Origin: Bacteroidota bacterium
GTDB lineage: Bacteria > Bacteroidota > Bacteroidia > Cytophagales > Cytophagaceae
Assembly (NCBI GenBank): GCA_023392125.1
Contig: JAEVZS010000002.1
Coordinates: 310,001 to 374,000 of the forward strand
DNA: 64,000 bases
Direction: 5' to 3'
The position numbers were made by a program, and so were the translations under genes. Below the pieces are notes generated by a model, which had not been told where the DNA came from, made no database searches, and was given only the letters and a program-made list of their open reading frames with translations. Of this stretch, positions 35,401 through 44,146 are shown piece after piece. Every line of letters starts with the position of its first letter. The first letter of the stretch is position 1.

Positions 35401-35631
35401 AAATCGGATATCAAAATAGAAAAGACAAAATTAATACTTTGTTTCATGATAATGAAAAAGCTGCAAAACTTCCTCATTATGATTGCCCGGATAGCATGAG
35501 CAACTGTTAAAAAATGCAGCGGAATAGCATAGAAAGCAAATTGCCTGATGAGAACAATTCGGCGTAGCTTTCACTTGTATATATAATTGGCAGAGTAATA
35601 TGCACAAAAATGTGTTTAAACGAAAAAAAGG

Positions 35632-35661
35632 TTTTTTCCTGTGAAAGAGTACCGGAAAAAA
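35632..35661. promoter_or_regulatory. Inverted repeat upstream of the 35.7-kb RNA promoter
   Basis: A perfect 8-bp dyad TTTTTTCC (35632-35639) / GGAAAAAA (35654-35661) with a 14-nt spacer. It is centred about 41 bp before the predicted start of the candidate RNA, where the TTTG -33 box is missing. Possible activator site; the A/T tracts raise the chance of coincidence. Confidence 0.35.
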
Positions 35662-35673
35662 GCGGGATTGTGT

Positions 35674-35681
35674 TATTTTTG
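35674..35681 (+). promoter_or_regulatory. -7 element TATTTTTG of the 35.7-kb RNA
   Basis: An exact TAnnTTTG match followed by C, directing rightward transcription from about 35688. No TTTG lies at the expected -33 distance. Confidence 0.45.
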
Positions 35682-35686
35682 CTTCG

Positions 35687-35830
35687 CATCTGCTCTGGTT
35701 TTAAGAGCATTTTTGTGCTGGTGCGAAAGAGTTTGTAAGAGTTGATAAGGTATAGATTGGAATGATTCTTATCAGTTTAATAAGTTAGGTTAAGTAAAAA
35801 GGGTAACTCATCTCATGGTTACCCTTTTTT
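35687..35830 (+). ncRNA. Candidate ~145-nt structured RNA
   Basis: Between the OmpA-family gene and the GIN-domain gene lies a stretch without a credible ORF that begins at a -7 box and ends at a strong terminator. A nested hairpin has inner stem TGCTCT (35691-35696) / AGAGCA (35704-35709) and outer pairing TTCGCA (35683-35688) / TGCGAA (35722-35727). A second hairpin TGATAAG (35743-35749) / CTTATCA (35768-35774) and then the 12-bp terminator follow. Three consecutive helices and a promoter support an independent RNA. It matches no family I recognise, including 6S, tmRNA and known riboswitches. The strand is inferred from the promoter. Confidence 0.5.
35796..35829. terminator. Bidirectional terminator (candidate RNA / GIN gene)
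   Basis: A perfect 12-bp stem AAAAAGGGTAAC / GTTACCCTTTTT with a 10-nt loop. It ends the plus-strand candidate RNA and also the minus-strand four-gene sigma/FecR cluster (stop at 35851). Confidence 0.92.
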
Positions 35831-35850
35831 ATTTTTATATCACTTTGTCC

Positions 35851-36564
35851 TCAGTAAGCACTTACTTTTCCTGATCCCGAAATTTTAGAGTTCACTTTCG
35901 GATTTCCTTTGTATATAACATCTCCGCTTCCGCTGATTTTTACTGACAGATTATCTTCAACATTGATCAGCGCTTTGCCGGAACCTTCGATTTTAATATC
36001 TGCTGATCGAGAAATCAGATCGTATGCCTGAATTTTTCCCGAACCTTCTACCTCGGCCCTGTGGCCGGATGTGGTTCCGCTCAATGTTATGTTGCCACTG
36101 CCTTCTACGTCACTTTCAAGTTCTCTTGTTTCTATTTGGAGTTTTACTTCCCCGGACCCTTCTACAGACACTTTCAGCTTGTCAGACTTAATCTGGTTTT
36201 CTCCGATTATCTTTCCGGAACCACTTACCTCAAGCTCATGTATGTTCTTTAACGTTACGTAAAAAGTCAGCTTGCCTTTACGCACACAATGGTCAAATTT
36301 AGCATCCCATTCGCCGTTTTTTACTCTGTGATTGATAACGGAAAAAAGATTTTTATTGGTTTCCACCTCAATCTTTTGTTCTTCTCCCTGTGTTATATAG
36401 AGCGTGGCATTTCCTTCCACATCAATAGACGTAATTTCGCTCAGGTATATTTCTCTTCGTTCAACAGCGCCGCTGCCCCTTTTGCAGATACCATCTTTAT
36501 CACAGGATGCCAATACGACTAAAGATAAGATTGAAATAAATATTGATATTGTATTAGTTTTCAT
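35851..36564 (-). CDS. GIN-domain (DUF2807) lipoprotein
   Basis: 237 aa with a lipobox LASC (lipidated Cys21) and a DUF2807 'auto-transporter adhesin head GIN' domain over the rest. It shows repeated short strands around [VIL]-x-GSG (EVSGSGKI, SVEGSGEV, DVEGSGNI, KIEGSGKA, KISGSGDV), consistent with a right-handed beta-helix. Predicted to be an envelope or surface lipoprotein. The molecular role of the family is unknown. It is the last gene (37 bp after the STN/repeat gene) of the sigma-FecR cluster, so it is probably co-regulated as a surface output of that system. Confidence 0.87.
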   Translation of the reverse strand: MKTNTISIFISILSLVVLASCDKDGICKRGSGAVERREIYLSEITSIDVEGNATLYITQGEEQKIEVETNKNLFSVINHRVKNGEWDAKFDHCVRKGKLTFYVTLKNIHELEVSGSGKIIGENQIKSDKLKVSVEGSGEVKLQIETRELESDVEGSGNITLSGTTSGHRAEVEGSGKIQAYDLISRSADIKIEGSGKALINVEDNLSVKISGSGDVIYKGNPKVNSKISGSGKVSAY

Positions 36565-36601
36565 TTTAATGCACTTTTTAATATTCTTTTAGCATACAGG
36601 C

Positions 36602-38569
36602 TTAGATTCGTACTCCGGCTGAAAAACCTATCCAGCCATTTAAGAATGTCGGAAACTTTTCGCTGTCAATTCGATCAAATTTTAAATCCAGCAGCTTGTA
36701 AGGAGCCATTGAGTAAGTGTCATTAAAGCGGTGCTCAGGCATAGTGCTCAGCTGAATATTGATAACGGGCCCTGCGAACAGGCTGAAGCGCTTGGCAAAC
36801 TTGTATCCGAGCTGAAATTTGGCCTGATATAGCATATTGTTATAGCGGTGTGTTTCGCCATTCGCCGGTGTTACATAGCTTGATACCACGTCTATGTTGA
36901 GTGGCAGCCTTTCAGCAATATCAAGCTCAAATCCGAGACCATAGCCATACCACCAGAACCAGTCATTACCCGCTCCGTTGACCGGCCCCATTCCGATTGA
37001 AAGAATATTGTGAAAGAGTTTTCGGCCGGTTTTCATGCTGAATGTAGGATAAAGGGTTTCTGATCCTGACAGCTCGAAATGAAAGAATCCATCCCTGCTA
37101 AAGCTCAGTAATCCGATCTGTGCTCCGCTAACCGAGTCAGCAAGGTTGATCAGGCCGATCTGTGATCCGTCCACTTTCTTTGCAGTATTTATTACGCCGG
37201 CTATTTGTACACCATGTACTTTGTTGGCAATGTTGCCGACGCCTGCAATCTGTGCTCCTACCTGATTTTTGGTTGTTACGTTAAAAACACCTGCAACCTG
37301 AGCACCCTTGGCATTGCCATACACAAGATTGAGCACACCGGCTGCCTGCGGACCGATCAGTGAACCTTTGCTGATGCTGGCAACACCGCTAAACTGCCCG
37401 CCAATGTTGGAGCCATGACTGTAGCTAAGCACCCCCGACGCCTGAAAAACGGAAGATGTATCTCCGGTTATATTCACTACTCCTGCAACCTGAGCGCCTT
37501 CGCTTCGTTTTTTATTGAGGTTGCCAATACCCGCGGCCTGAAAGCCTTTGCTGTTTTTACCGACCAGATTGGTTATTCCTGCAACCTGGGCTCCCGTGAA
37601 ATGACCTCTGTCAAGATTTACCAACCCTGCAATCTGTGTACCGTAAACATCATTTTTTATCAGGTTAACCAGAGAGCCTATTTCTGCCCCTTTCACACCT
37701 CCATTATATCCTGAAAGAACGTTGAAGGAGAATCGGTTGGTAAAATCGGGGCTGTTTCTGCCGTTGGTTCCCATTGGATAGATGAAACTTATTTGCACCG
37801 GAGTTTCCTTAAGAGCTTCCTGAGGTTTTTCAGTGCTGTCCCCTTCAGTTTGTCCGGTTTCCTGTAGTTCTTCAGATACTTTTGCTTCTCTGAATTGTTT
37901 CCGGGCTTCTTTTTCTTTTTCCAGGCTGTCTGAAAGCTGCTTGACTTTCTTTTCCAGAAGCGTAATCGCCGTTTTCAGATCCCGTTTTAATGCTTTACCG
38001 GTAAGGAAGCGTGATGTATCCCGAGCCGTGAAAAAATCCTGATAGATTCTTGTCTGCTCTTTAACATATTCTTCCTTCAGGGCTTCTTTGCTATCAACCT
38101 CTGCAATATCCTCGGGCTTAAAAAAAGCTGTTTCCGGAATATCATCAAGAGTAATCGGTTCTTCGGCAACAGGAACTGCCTGGATGCTGGCGGAACCTAC
38201 AGGGGCCTGCTGAGCCGGAACAGACTTCAGACTGGTTCCTGTTTTTGGGACTGGTTCACTTTTTTTCTTTTTCAGCACGATCTGGTTACCCAGTTCGAGG
38301 TAGACAATATCGGTGCCTTCAAAAATAATATCAAGCGCTTTTGCCAGCGGAATATCCTGGACATCTACGGAGATTTTTCTTGCCAGAGGGACCTGATTGC
38401 TTGAGTAAGAAATGCTTATTCCAAAACGTTTGCTCAGATCTGTGAGAATGCTTTTAAGTGTCTGGTCTTTGTATACAATGCTGATGTTTTTATCCAGTAG
38501 TTTTTCCTGGGCAAAAACCGTCCCGTGCACAAGTAGTAATACAAGTGCATAGCGATATAAGATTTTCAT
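36602..38569 (-). CDS. STN-domain outer-membrane protein with 16-residue repeats
   Basis: 655 aa. The signal peptide (1-20) precedes an STN domain (about 25-100; LLDKNISIVYKDQTLKSILT), the periplasmic signalling module of FecA-type receptors and secretins. It is followed by a Pro/Ala-rich linker, a coiled coil (about 195-235), a solenoid-like block of 13 repeats (about 293-490), and a beta-rich C-terminus ending GFSAGVRI that looks like outer-membrane strands. There is no TonB plug and no 22-strand transporter barrel. The repeat motif resembles the 'LA_2272 surface repeat' family from memory. It follows FecR by 20 bp, so it is the likely partner sensed or controlled by FecR. Confidence 0.8.
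   Translation of the reverse strand: MKILYRYALVLLLVHGTVFAQEKLLDKNISIVYKDQTLKSILTDLSKRFGISISYSSNQVPLARKISVDVQDIPLAKALDIIFEGTDIVYLELGNQIVLKKKKSEPVPKTGTSLKSVPAQQAPVGSASIQAVPVAEEPITLDDIPETAFFKPEDIAEVDSKEALKEEYVKEQTRIYQDFFTARDTSRFLTGKALKRDLKTAITLLEKKVKQLSDSLEKEKEARKQFREAKVSEELQETGQTEGDSTEKPQEALKETPVQISFIYPMGTNGRNSPDFTNRFSFNVLSGYNGGVKGAEIGSLVNLIKNDVYGTQIAGLVNLDRGHFTGAQVAGITNLVGKNSKGFQAAGIGNLNKKRSEGAQVAGVVNITGDTSSVFQASGVLSYSHGSNIGGQFSGVASISKGSLIGPQAAGVLNLVYGNAKGAQVAGVFNVTTKNQVGAQIAGVGNIANKVHGVQIAGVINTAKKVDGSQIGLINLADSVSGAQIGLLSFSRDGFFHFELSGSETLYPTFSMKTGRKLFHNILSIGMGPVNGAGNDWFWWYGYGLGFELDIAERLPLNIDVVSSYVTPANGETHRYNNMLYQAKFQLGYKFAKRFSLFAGPVINIQLSTMPEHRFNDTYSMAPYKLLDLKFDRIDSEKFPTFLNGWIGFSAGVRI
37100..37693 (-). 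repeat. 13 tandem 16-residue protein repeats, consensus G-x-Q-x-A-G-V-x-N
   Basis: Units begin near residues 293, 309, 325, 341, 357, 373, 389, 405, 421, 437, 452, 467 and 481 of the STN protein. Examples are YGTQIAGLVNL, TGAQVAGITNL, KGAQVAGVFNV and HGVQIAGVINT. The spacing is exactly 16 for ten units, then 14-15. The DNA copies have diverged, so the repeat is maintained at protein level. Confidence 0.85.
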
Positions 38570-38589
38570 AAATTCTAATTTAGAGGTAT

Positions 38590-39600
38590 TTACGGGTGAC
38601 TTTGGACGCTAAGTAAATAAACGGAATCCTGAATGCTAAATTCAGTATCGGTTGAAATAGACACAACGTTCAGCACTTCTTCGAGAGAAGCATTGCTAAA
38701 AGTTCCGGTAAAGCGATGATTGCCAATGGGGCCATTCAGTTGGACCGATTCTCCGAAATGACGTTCCAGGTCTGCAGCAACGTCTTTGAGCGTGGCATCA
38801 TCAAATTGAAGCGTATTGGTTTTCCATGAAAGGCCGTTTGAAGAGTGCCCGGTTTTCTGTGTTAATAAACCATTATAATCAACTTCGGCCATTTGTCCCG
38901 GAATCAGAATTGCTTTTTCTTTGGTTTTGAGTGATGTATAGGCTACTTTGCCGGTATATACTTCGATCTGCTCCTTTTCCGGCTGATTGGAACGAATGTA
39001 GAATGAAGTTCCCAATACTTCTGTAAGCGTATACTTCCCTTCTATCTTAAAGGGTTTTTTCTCATCCTTCTGAATAGAGAAATAGGCATCACCGTTCAAA
39101 TAAACCATGCGTTCATCCCGGGTAAATTTTTCGGGGTATTTCAGCATGCTGTTTTTGTCAAGATTTACAACTGATCCGTCGGGAAGGGTAACTTCCATGC
39201 TTTCCGCTTGTGTCAATACTTCAATGTACTCAATTTTGTTGAAATTCAGAATCTTGAATATAAGGAAACCAAACCCTGCCAATAATGCAAAGGCGGCGGC
39301 TATTTTCCATACAAGCCCATTTGTTCGGGCTGCTCGGTTTTCAGACTGGATAGATCGTACAGGAGTGGTATCCAGACCGGCTCTCAGGGATACTTTTTTC
39401 CATGCGCTATCTGCATCAGGCTGAAAATCTGTGGAAACACTGCCCGCTTCTTCCCAGATCTTCTGGTAAGTCTGCATCAGACCGGTATTGGCAATATCTT
39501 TCATTCGCCATGTCTCAAGGATTTTATCTTCAGCTGCAGATGTTTTTCCTTGTAACTGTCGAATGATAAGCTCGGTGATTTCAGTTTCCTTTAAATTCAT
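38590..39600 (-). CDS. fecR: FecR-family anti-sigma factor
   Basis: 336 aa. The N-terminal cytoplasmic region (1-95) is followed by one membrane helix (about 97-118), the periplasmic FecR domain (about 125-225; VTLPDGSVVNLDKNSMLKYP is a family hallmark) and a C-terminal DUF4974 domain (about 268-336) that resembles STN. It should bind and control the ECF sigma factor encoded 57 bp upstream and receive a signal from an STN domain in the outer membrane. Here the only STN partner in the cluster is the repeat protein 20 bp downstream, not a TonB-dependent transporter. Confidence 0.92.
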   Translation of the reverse strand: MNLKETEITELIIRQLQGKTSAAEDKILETWRMKDIANTGLMQTYQKIWEEAGSVSTDFQPDADSAWKKVSLRAGLDTTPVRSIQSENRAARTNGLVWKIAAAFALLAGFGFLIFKILNFNKIEYIEVLTQAESMEVTLPDGSVVNLDKNSMLKYPEKFTRDERMVYLNGDAYFSIQKDEKKPFKIEGKYTLTEVLGTSFYIRSNQPEKEQIEVYTGKVAYTSLKTKEKAILIPGQMAEVDYNGLLTQKTGHSSNGLSWKTNTLQFDDATLKDVAADLERHFGESVQLNGPIGNHRFTGTFSNASLEEVLNVVSISTDTEFSIQDSVYLLSVQSHP

Positions 39601-39657
39601 TTTTAATTGGCCAATCTATGTGTATGACAAACAAACCCGGAGATACCCCTATATATT

Positions 39658-40206
39658 TTAAAAAAAATCTGAAAAAAACAGTAATGCAGTCAGTGTCACA
39701 AGATAAGGTGATAGCTTTTCCCGCAATATTTTTAATGCTTTACTCATCTGGTTCTCCACAGTTTTTATGCTAATATTCAGTGTTTCTGCGATCTCTTTGT
39801 AGCTCAGACCATCTTCACGGGAGAGTACAAATATGGTTTTGCAGCCTGGAGGCAATGCATCTATTACGCTGTGAATACGCTGGGCTGTTTCCTGTGATTC
39901 GAGTTGAAGCTGAGAGTCCATATGATCTGTGCTTTCATGTATATCGCTGTCAAACTCTTCAAGGGAGCGGTCTTTTTTCAGATAGTTGAAAGCTGCATTG
40001 GCAACGGCTCTGTATAGATAGGGCTGTATACCAATCTGAATATTGATCTCTGACCGTTTTTCCCATAGCCTTACAAAGACATCCTGAACGAGATCTTCGG
40101 ATGCTTCCTGGTCTTTTAAAATACGAAATACTTTCCGGCATAATGGTGTATACATCTGCCGGAAAAGTATTTCAAATTCTTCCTGTGTAGTTATCTGGTA
40201 GTTCAT
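39658..40206 (-). CDS. ECF sigma-70 factor (Bacteroidota FecI-like)
   Basis: 182 aa. Region 2 (about 10-75; DLVQDVFVRLWEKR) recognises the -10 element, and region 4 (about 115-165; LSYKEIAETLNISIKTVENQ) is the -35-binding helix-turn-helix. The last ~14 residues (YLVTLTALLFFSDFF) form a hydrophobic tail, which may dock on the membrane or the anti-sigma factor. It is the first gene of sigma-fecR-STN-GIN and begins 18 bp after the TPR gene, so it may also be read from that gene's promoter. Confidence 0.93.
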   Translation of the reverse strand: MNYQITTQEEFEILFRQMYTPLCRKVFRILKDQEASEDLVQDVFVRLWEKRSEINIQIGIQPYLYRAVANAAFNYLKKDRSLEEFDSDIHESTDHMDSQLQLESQETAQRIHSVIDALPPGCKTIFVLSREDGLSYKEIAETLNISIKTVENQMSKALKILREKLSPYLVTLTALLFFSDFF

Positions 40207-40224
40207 TACCCGAATTAATGCAGA

Positions 40225-41358
40225 CTAACGAAGTTGTTTTTTATAACTGTCGTATGCGCCTAGCAGTTTATCGATCTGAGTCAGCAAATGAGAAATAGCA
40301 TTCTGCAACTCTTCTTCGCTGGCAATTTCAATAGCCTGATCGGCCCGGACTCTGGCTACTTCAAAGTACTTCCGCATGGTCGCTTCTTTTTCTTCTCCTC
40401 CCTGGGTTTTAAAAGCAGCTTTGGAAAGTCCATGCAATTCCTCAAATATTTTTCCGGCTTTTTCATAATAAATAGCTGCACTACTATACAAAGCAACACT
40501 ATTGAAGGAATTTAAATTTAACACTTTTTCATAGCAGATAAGCGCATTTTCCTTGTCGCCGGCCTGATCATAAACAGATGCCTGTACTCTGAGGTATTCC
40601 TCATTGTCGGGGTTGAGTTTGTGTAAGGTGTTAAGATTGGCAATGGCCTGATCCCATTTATGCAATTCGATTAGCAGGGATGTCTGAACAGCCAGCAGAT
40701 CTTTGTTATCAGGATATTCTTTCAGCGCTTTTTCGCTTATTGCCAGGGCATTCTGAGCATTTACATCTTTCTTCTGCACCGAAATGATTTTTTGAAGATA
40801 AAGCTGGGGTGTTTTATACCCTATTGCTTCAAGCTTGTCAATATATGACGCTACAAGATCAAAACGTCCCAATTCCTCAGCTGCGTATGAAGCATACAGA
40901 TAACCGGTGGTGTCGTCTGGCCTGACAGTCTGAGCTCCTTCGAAGTATTCGAGTGCCTGCTGAAAATCGGCTATATTATACATACCGTATCCTTTATTGA
41001 TAAATTCCGTAAAAAGCCCTTCCATTTCCTGTTTGCTCTGTTTATAAAATTTACCGGCAGGATCGAGTTCCATGGCCTTTTGGAATGAAAGCAGGGATTC
41101 TTTTTCGGGATTTTCAGAAAGCGCTTTGACAGGATCTTCTTTTGATCCGATCATAGACTTATAGATTAAGCCTCTGTAATACCATGCTTTGGGATCGGCT
41201 TTGGTCTTTTCATTAATGATCGCCTTGTTAATTTCCTGTGCTGCATTGACGATCTGATTTTCACTATGATATATAGCAGCGTTACTTATGGCTGATTTTT
41301 GCGCAAAAAGCGAACCTGACAAGACAAGGCTGACAGATAGAATTATAAATTTTCTCAT
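40225..41358 (-). CDS. Secreted/periplasmic TPR-repeat protein
   Basis: 377 aa with a signal peptide (1-19) and about seven TPR motifs (for example AWYYRGLIYKSM, ALEYFEGAQTVRPDDTTGYL, ALICYEKVLNLNSFNSVALY), ending in a coiled-coil-like tail. TPRs mediate protein contacts; no enzymatic domain is seen. It follows gyrA but is separated from it by a terminator. Only 18 bp separate it from the ECF sigma gene, so it may belong to the sigma/FecR transcription unit and act in the same envelope pathway, which is an inference from spacing. Confidence 0.85.
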   Translation of the reverse strand: MRKFIILSVSLVLSGSLFAQKSAISNAAIYHSENQIVNAAQEINKAIINEKTKADPKAWYYRGLIYKSMIGSKEDPVKALSENPEKESLLSFQKAMELDPAGKFYKQSKQEMEGLFTEFINKGYGMYNIADFQQALEYFEGAQTVRPDDTTGYLYASYAAEELGRFDLVASYIDKLEAIGYKTPQLYLQKIISVQKKDVNAQNALAISEKALKEYPDNKDLLAVQTSLLIELHKWDQAIANLNTLHKLNPDNEEYLRVQASVYDQAGDKENALICYEKVLNLNSFNSVALYSSAAIYYEKAGKIFEELHGLSKAAFKTQGGEEKEATMRKYFEVARVRADQAIEIASEEELQNAISHLLTQIDKLLGAYDSYKKQLR

Positions 41359-41386
41359 GAGTCTGTATTAATTGGAAAAACGAAAA

Positions 41387-41411
41387 AAAGCAGAAGTATA
41401 ACTTCTGCTTT
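41387..41411 (-). terminator. Terminator of gyrA
   Basis: An 11-bp stem AAAGCAGAAGT / ACTTCTGCTTT with loop ATA and an A-run on the plus strand giving a T-run on the minus strand, 28 bp after the gyrA stop. Confidence 0.9.
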
Positions 41412-41438
41412 GGGTAATACTATTTTGACTTAGCTGAA

Positions 41439-44006
41439 TTATTCATCATCTTCATCAGTGGCTTCTTCTGTCTCATCCAGATCTTCGTCCACTTCTCCTT
41501 CTAGGGTTTCGTCCAGCGCAATCAATTCGTTCACTTCACTGTCTTCCGGATCTTCAGAATCTTTATCTACAATTTCAATTTTGGCAACAGAGCTTATTTC
41601 GTCTTTTTCGGTTAATTTGATAAGACGTACACCCTGTGTTGCTCTGCCCATTATTCTCAGGCAGGAAACAGCCAGACGGATAGTGATTCCTGATTTGTTG
41701 ATAATCATTAATTCATTATTGTCTGTAACTTCCTTGATCGCAACGAGACTACCGGTTTTCTCGGTAATGTTCATGGTTTTAACTCCTTTACCGCCTCTTT
41801 TTGTGATACGGTAATCGGCTATATCCGAACGCTTTCCGTAGCCTTTTTCAGAAACTACCAAAAGATTGATTTCCGGGTTGCTGATCGCAGCAATTCCGAC
41901 CACCTTATCTTCTGGCCCGGTCAGGGAGACTCCCCGTACACCTGCGGCGTTTCTTCCCATCGGCCGGACATCGCTTTCGTTAAAACGAATTGCTCTGCCT
42001 GAACGAAGTGCGATAACAATTTCATCGCTGCCGCTTGTCAGCTTCACGTCAAGGAGCTGGTCGCCTTCATGAATTGTGATCGCATTTATTCCATTGGCTC
42101 TTGGTCTGGAATAAGCTTCCAGCGAAGTTTTCTTGATTGTACCCTTGGTGGTACACATGACAAGATATTGATTATTGATATAGTCTTCATCAACCAGGCT
42201 TCTGACATTGATTACAGTCCGGACACTGTCGTCCGGATCAATCTGAATCAGATTTTGTATAGCCCGTCCTTTTGATGCTTTGGAGCCTTCCGGTATTTCA
42301 TAGACTTTCAGCCAGAATACTTTGCCTTTTTCGGTAAAGATTAAAAGGGTGTTGTGTGTTGTTGCAACAAAAAGATGTTCGGTAAAATCGTCATCCTTAG
42401 TCAGCACTCCTCTTGCACCTACTCCTCCTCTGCCTTGTGTACGGTACTCCTCAAGCTTGGTGCGTTTTACGTATCCCTGATGGGAAAACGTAATAACCAT
42501 CGCTTCATCCGGTACTATATCCTCGATGGATATATCTTCTGCAGAATGAACTATTTCTGTTCGTCTTTCATCTCCGTAGCGATCCTTCATCTCGGTGAGC
42601 TCATCAGTTATGATCTTCATCCGGAGATTGACGTCAGCAAGGATTTCTTTGCAACGATTGATAAAGGCCATGATTTCTTCGTATTCTTTTACGATTTTAT
42701 CACGCTCCATACCAGTAAGCCGCTGCAGACGAAGCTCAAGAACGGCTTTTGCCTGTATCTCGGTCATTTCAAACTGCTCCATCAGGCCTTGTTTGGCCAC
42801 TTCCGGATCCTTTGAGTTCCGGATCAGGCTGATTACCTCATCGAGATGATCCAGAGCAATCAGATATCCTTTCAGGATATGGGCTTTTTTCTCAGCTTCT
42901 TTTAACTCGTATTCGGTTCGTCTCGTTACCACGATATGACGATGGTCCACAAAGTGCTTGATCAGCTCCTTAAGATTGAGCGTATATGGCCTTCCGCCTA
43001 CCAGAGCAACATTGTTGACCCCGAAGGAAGACTGAAGCTGGGTATACTTGTAAAGATTGTTGAGAACAATGCTTGGAAGAGCGTCTCTTTTCAGTTCATA
43101 TACGATCCGGAGTCCGTCCTTATCCGATTCGTCCCTGATATCTGAGATTCCCTCTATTTTCTTTTCGTTAACGAGCGCCGCCGTTTTTTCGATCATAGCG
43201 GCTTTGTTAACCATATAAGGAATTTCGGATACAATAATTGCTTCACGGCCATTATCCATTGTCTCAAAGCTTGCCTTGGCCCGCATTAGTACCCTGCCTC
43301 GTCCGGTTTCAAGTGCAGATATGACACCCTGATATCCGTATATAATGCCGCCGGTCGGAAAATCCGGCCCTTTGATATACTGCATCAGCTCCTGCACGGT
43401 AATATCATTATTGGCAATATAGGCTATGATCCCGTTAGTAACCTCTGTAAGGTTATGAGGTGCCATATTCGTTGCCATACCTACTGCGATGCCCGAGGTA
43501 CCGTTGATGAGCAGATTCGGAACTTTGCCCGGAAGCACTGTAGGCTCCTGCAGGGAATCGTCAAAGTTGGGCTGGAAATCGACTGTATCTTTATTAATAT
43601 CAGCCAGCATTTCTTCGGCTACTCTTTTGAGCCTGGCTTCTGTATAACGCATAGCCGCCGGAGAGTCACCATCAATTGATCCGAAGTTTCCCTGGCCATC
43701 TACCAGTGGATAACGTAGTGACCAGGGCTGAGCCATTCTGACCATTGTGTCGTATACGGATGTGTCTCCGTGCGGATGGTACTTTCCGAGAACCTCTCCT
43801 ACAATTCTGGCCGATTTTTTATAAGGTTTGTTGTAGCTTACGCCAAGATCCGACATACCAAAAAGAACCCTTCTGTGTACAGGCTTCAGCCCGTCTCTTA
43901 CATCGGGTAATGCTCTGGAGATAATTACAGACATCGAATAATCGATGTAGGCTCCGCGCATTTCATCTTCAATGGTAATCGGAATAATATTTCCGCCTTC
44001 TGCCAT
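41439..44006 (-). CDS. gyrA: DNA gyrase subunit A
   Basis: 855 aa type II topoisomerase subunit that cuts and rejoins DNA during negative supercoiling. The catalytic Tyr is Y121 in AAMRYTEARL. The quinolone-resistance region reads YHPHGDTSVYD, so the position equivalent to E. coli Ser83 is Thr82 and Asp87 is Asp86. The C-terminal pinwheel includes the GyrA-box-like QGRGGVGARGV (E. coli QRRGGKG type), which distinguishes it from ParC. The tail is very acidic (VDEDLDETEEATDEDDE). Length is typical. It is followed by its own terminator. Confidence 0.96.
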   Translation of the reverse strand: MAEGGNIIPITIEDEMRGAYIDYSMSVIISRALPDVRDGLKPVHRRVLFGMSDLGVSYNKPYKKSARIVGEVLGKYHPHGDTSVYDTMVRMAQPWSLRYPLVDGQGNFGSIDGDSPAAMRYTEARLKRVAEEMLADINKDTVDFQPNFDDSLQEPTVLPGKVPNLLINGTSGIAVGMATNMAPHNLTEVTNGIIAYIANNDITVQELMQYIKGPDFPTGGIIYGYQGVISALETGRGRVLMRAKASFETMDNGREAIIVSEIPYMVNKAAMIEKTAALVNEKKIEGISDIRDESDKDGLRIVYELKRDALPSIVLNNLYKYTQLQSSFGVNNVALVGGRPYTLNLKELIKHFVDHRHIVVTRRTEYELKEAEKKAHILKGYLIALDHLDEVISLIRNSKDPEVAKQGLMEQFEMTEIQAKAVLELRLQRLTGMERDKIVKEYEEIMAFINRCKEILADVNLRMKIITDELTEMKDRYGDERRTEIVHSAEDISIEDIVPDEAMVITFSHQGYVKRTKLEEYRTQGRGGVGARGVLTKDDDFTEHLFVATTHNTLLIFTEKGKVFWLKVYEIPEGSKASKGRAIQNLIQIDPDDSVRTVINVRSLVDEDYINNQYLVMCTTKGTIKKTSLEAYSRPRANGINAITIHEGDQLLDVKLTSGSDEIVIALRSGRAIRFNESDVRPMGRNAAGVRGVSLTGPEDKVVGIAAISNPEINLLVVSEKGYGKRSDIADYRITKRGGKGVKTMNITEKTGSLVAIKEVTDNNELMIINKSGITIRLAVSCLRIMGRATQGVRLIKLTEKDEISSVAKIEIVDKDSEDPEDSEVNELIALDETLEGEVDEDLDETEEATDEDDE

Positions 44007-44146
44007 GATTAAATTTTACAAGGTTAGTTCAGTGTAGCAAGTTAAGGAAAAATAAGGAATTTACATGAGTTTTTTTGGCTTCGGACACTGTAAGTTATCA
44101 ACAGGCGAAATCTTAAATATGCTAAAAGTTCAGGGGATGGTTAAAT

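Noticed and set aside
35507..35710. Minus-strand ORF of 67 codons in the 35.5-kb gap
   Set aside because: Low-complexity translation that overlaps the structured candidate RNA and its promoter; no signal peptide or family.
35851..36300. GSG-rich repeats in the GIN gene as a DNA repeat
   Set aside because: They are coding beta-helix turns of DUF2807, not an independent repeat.
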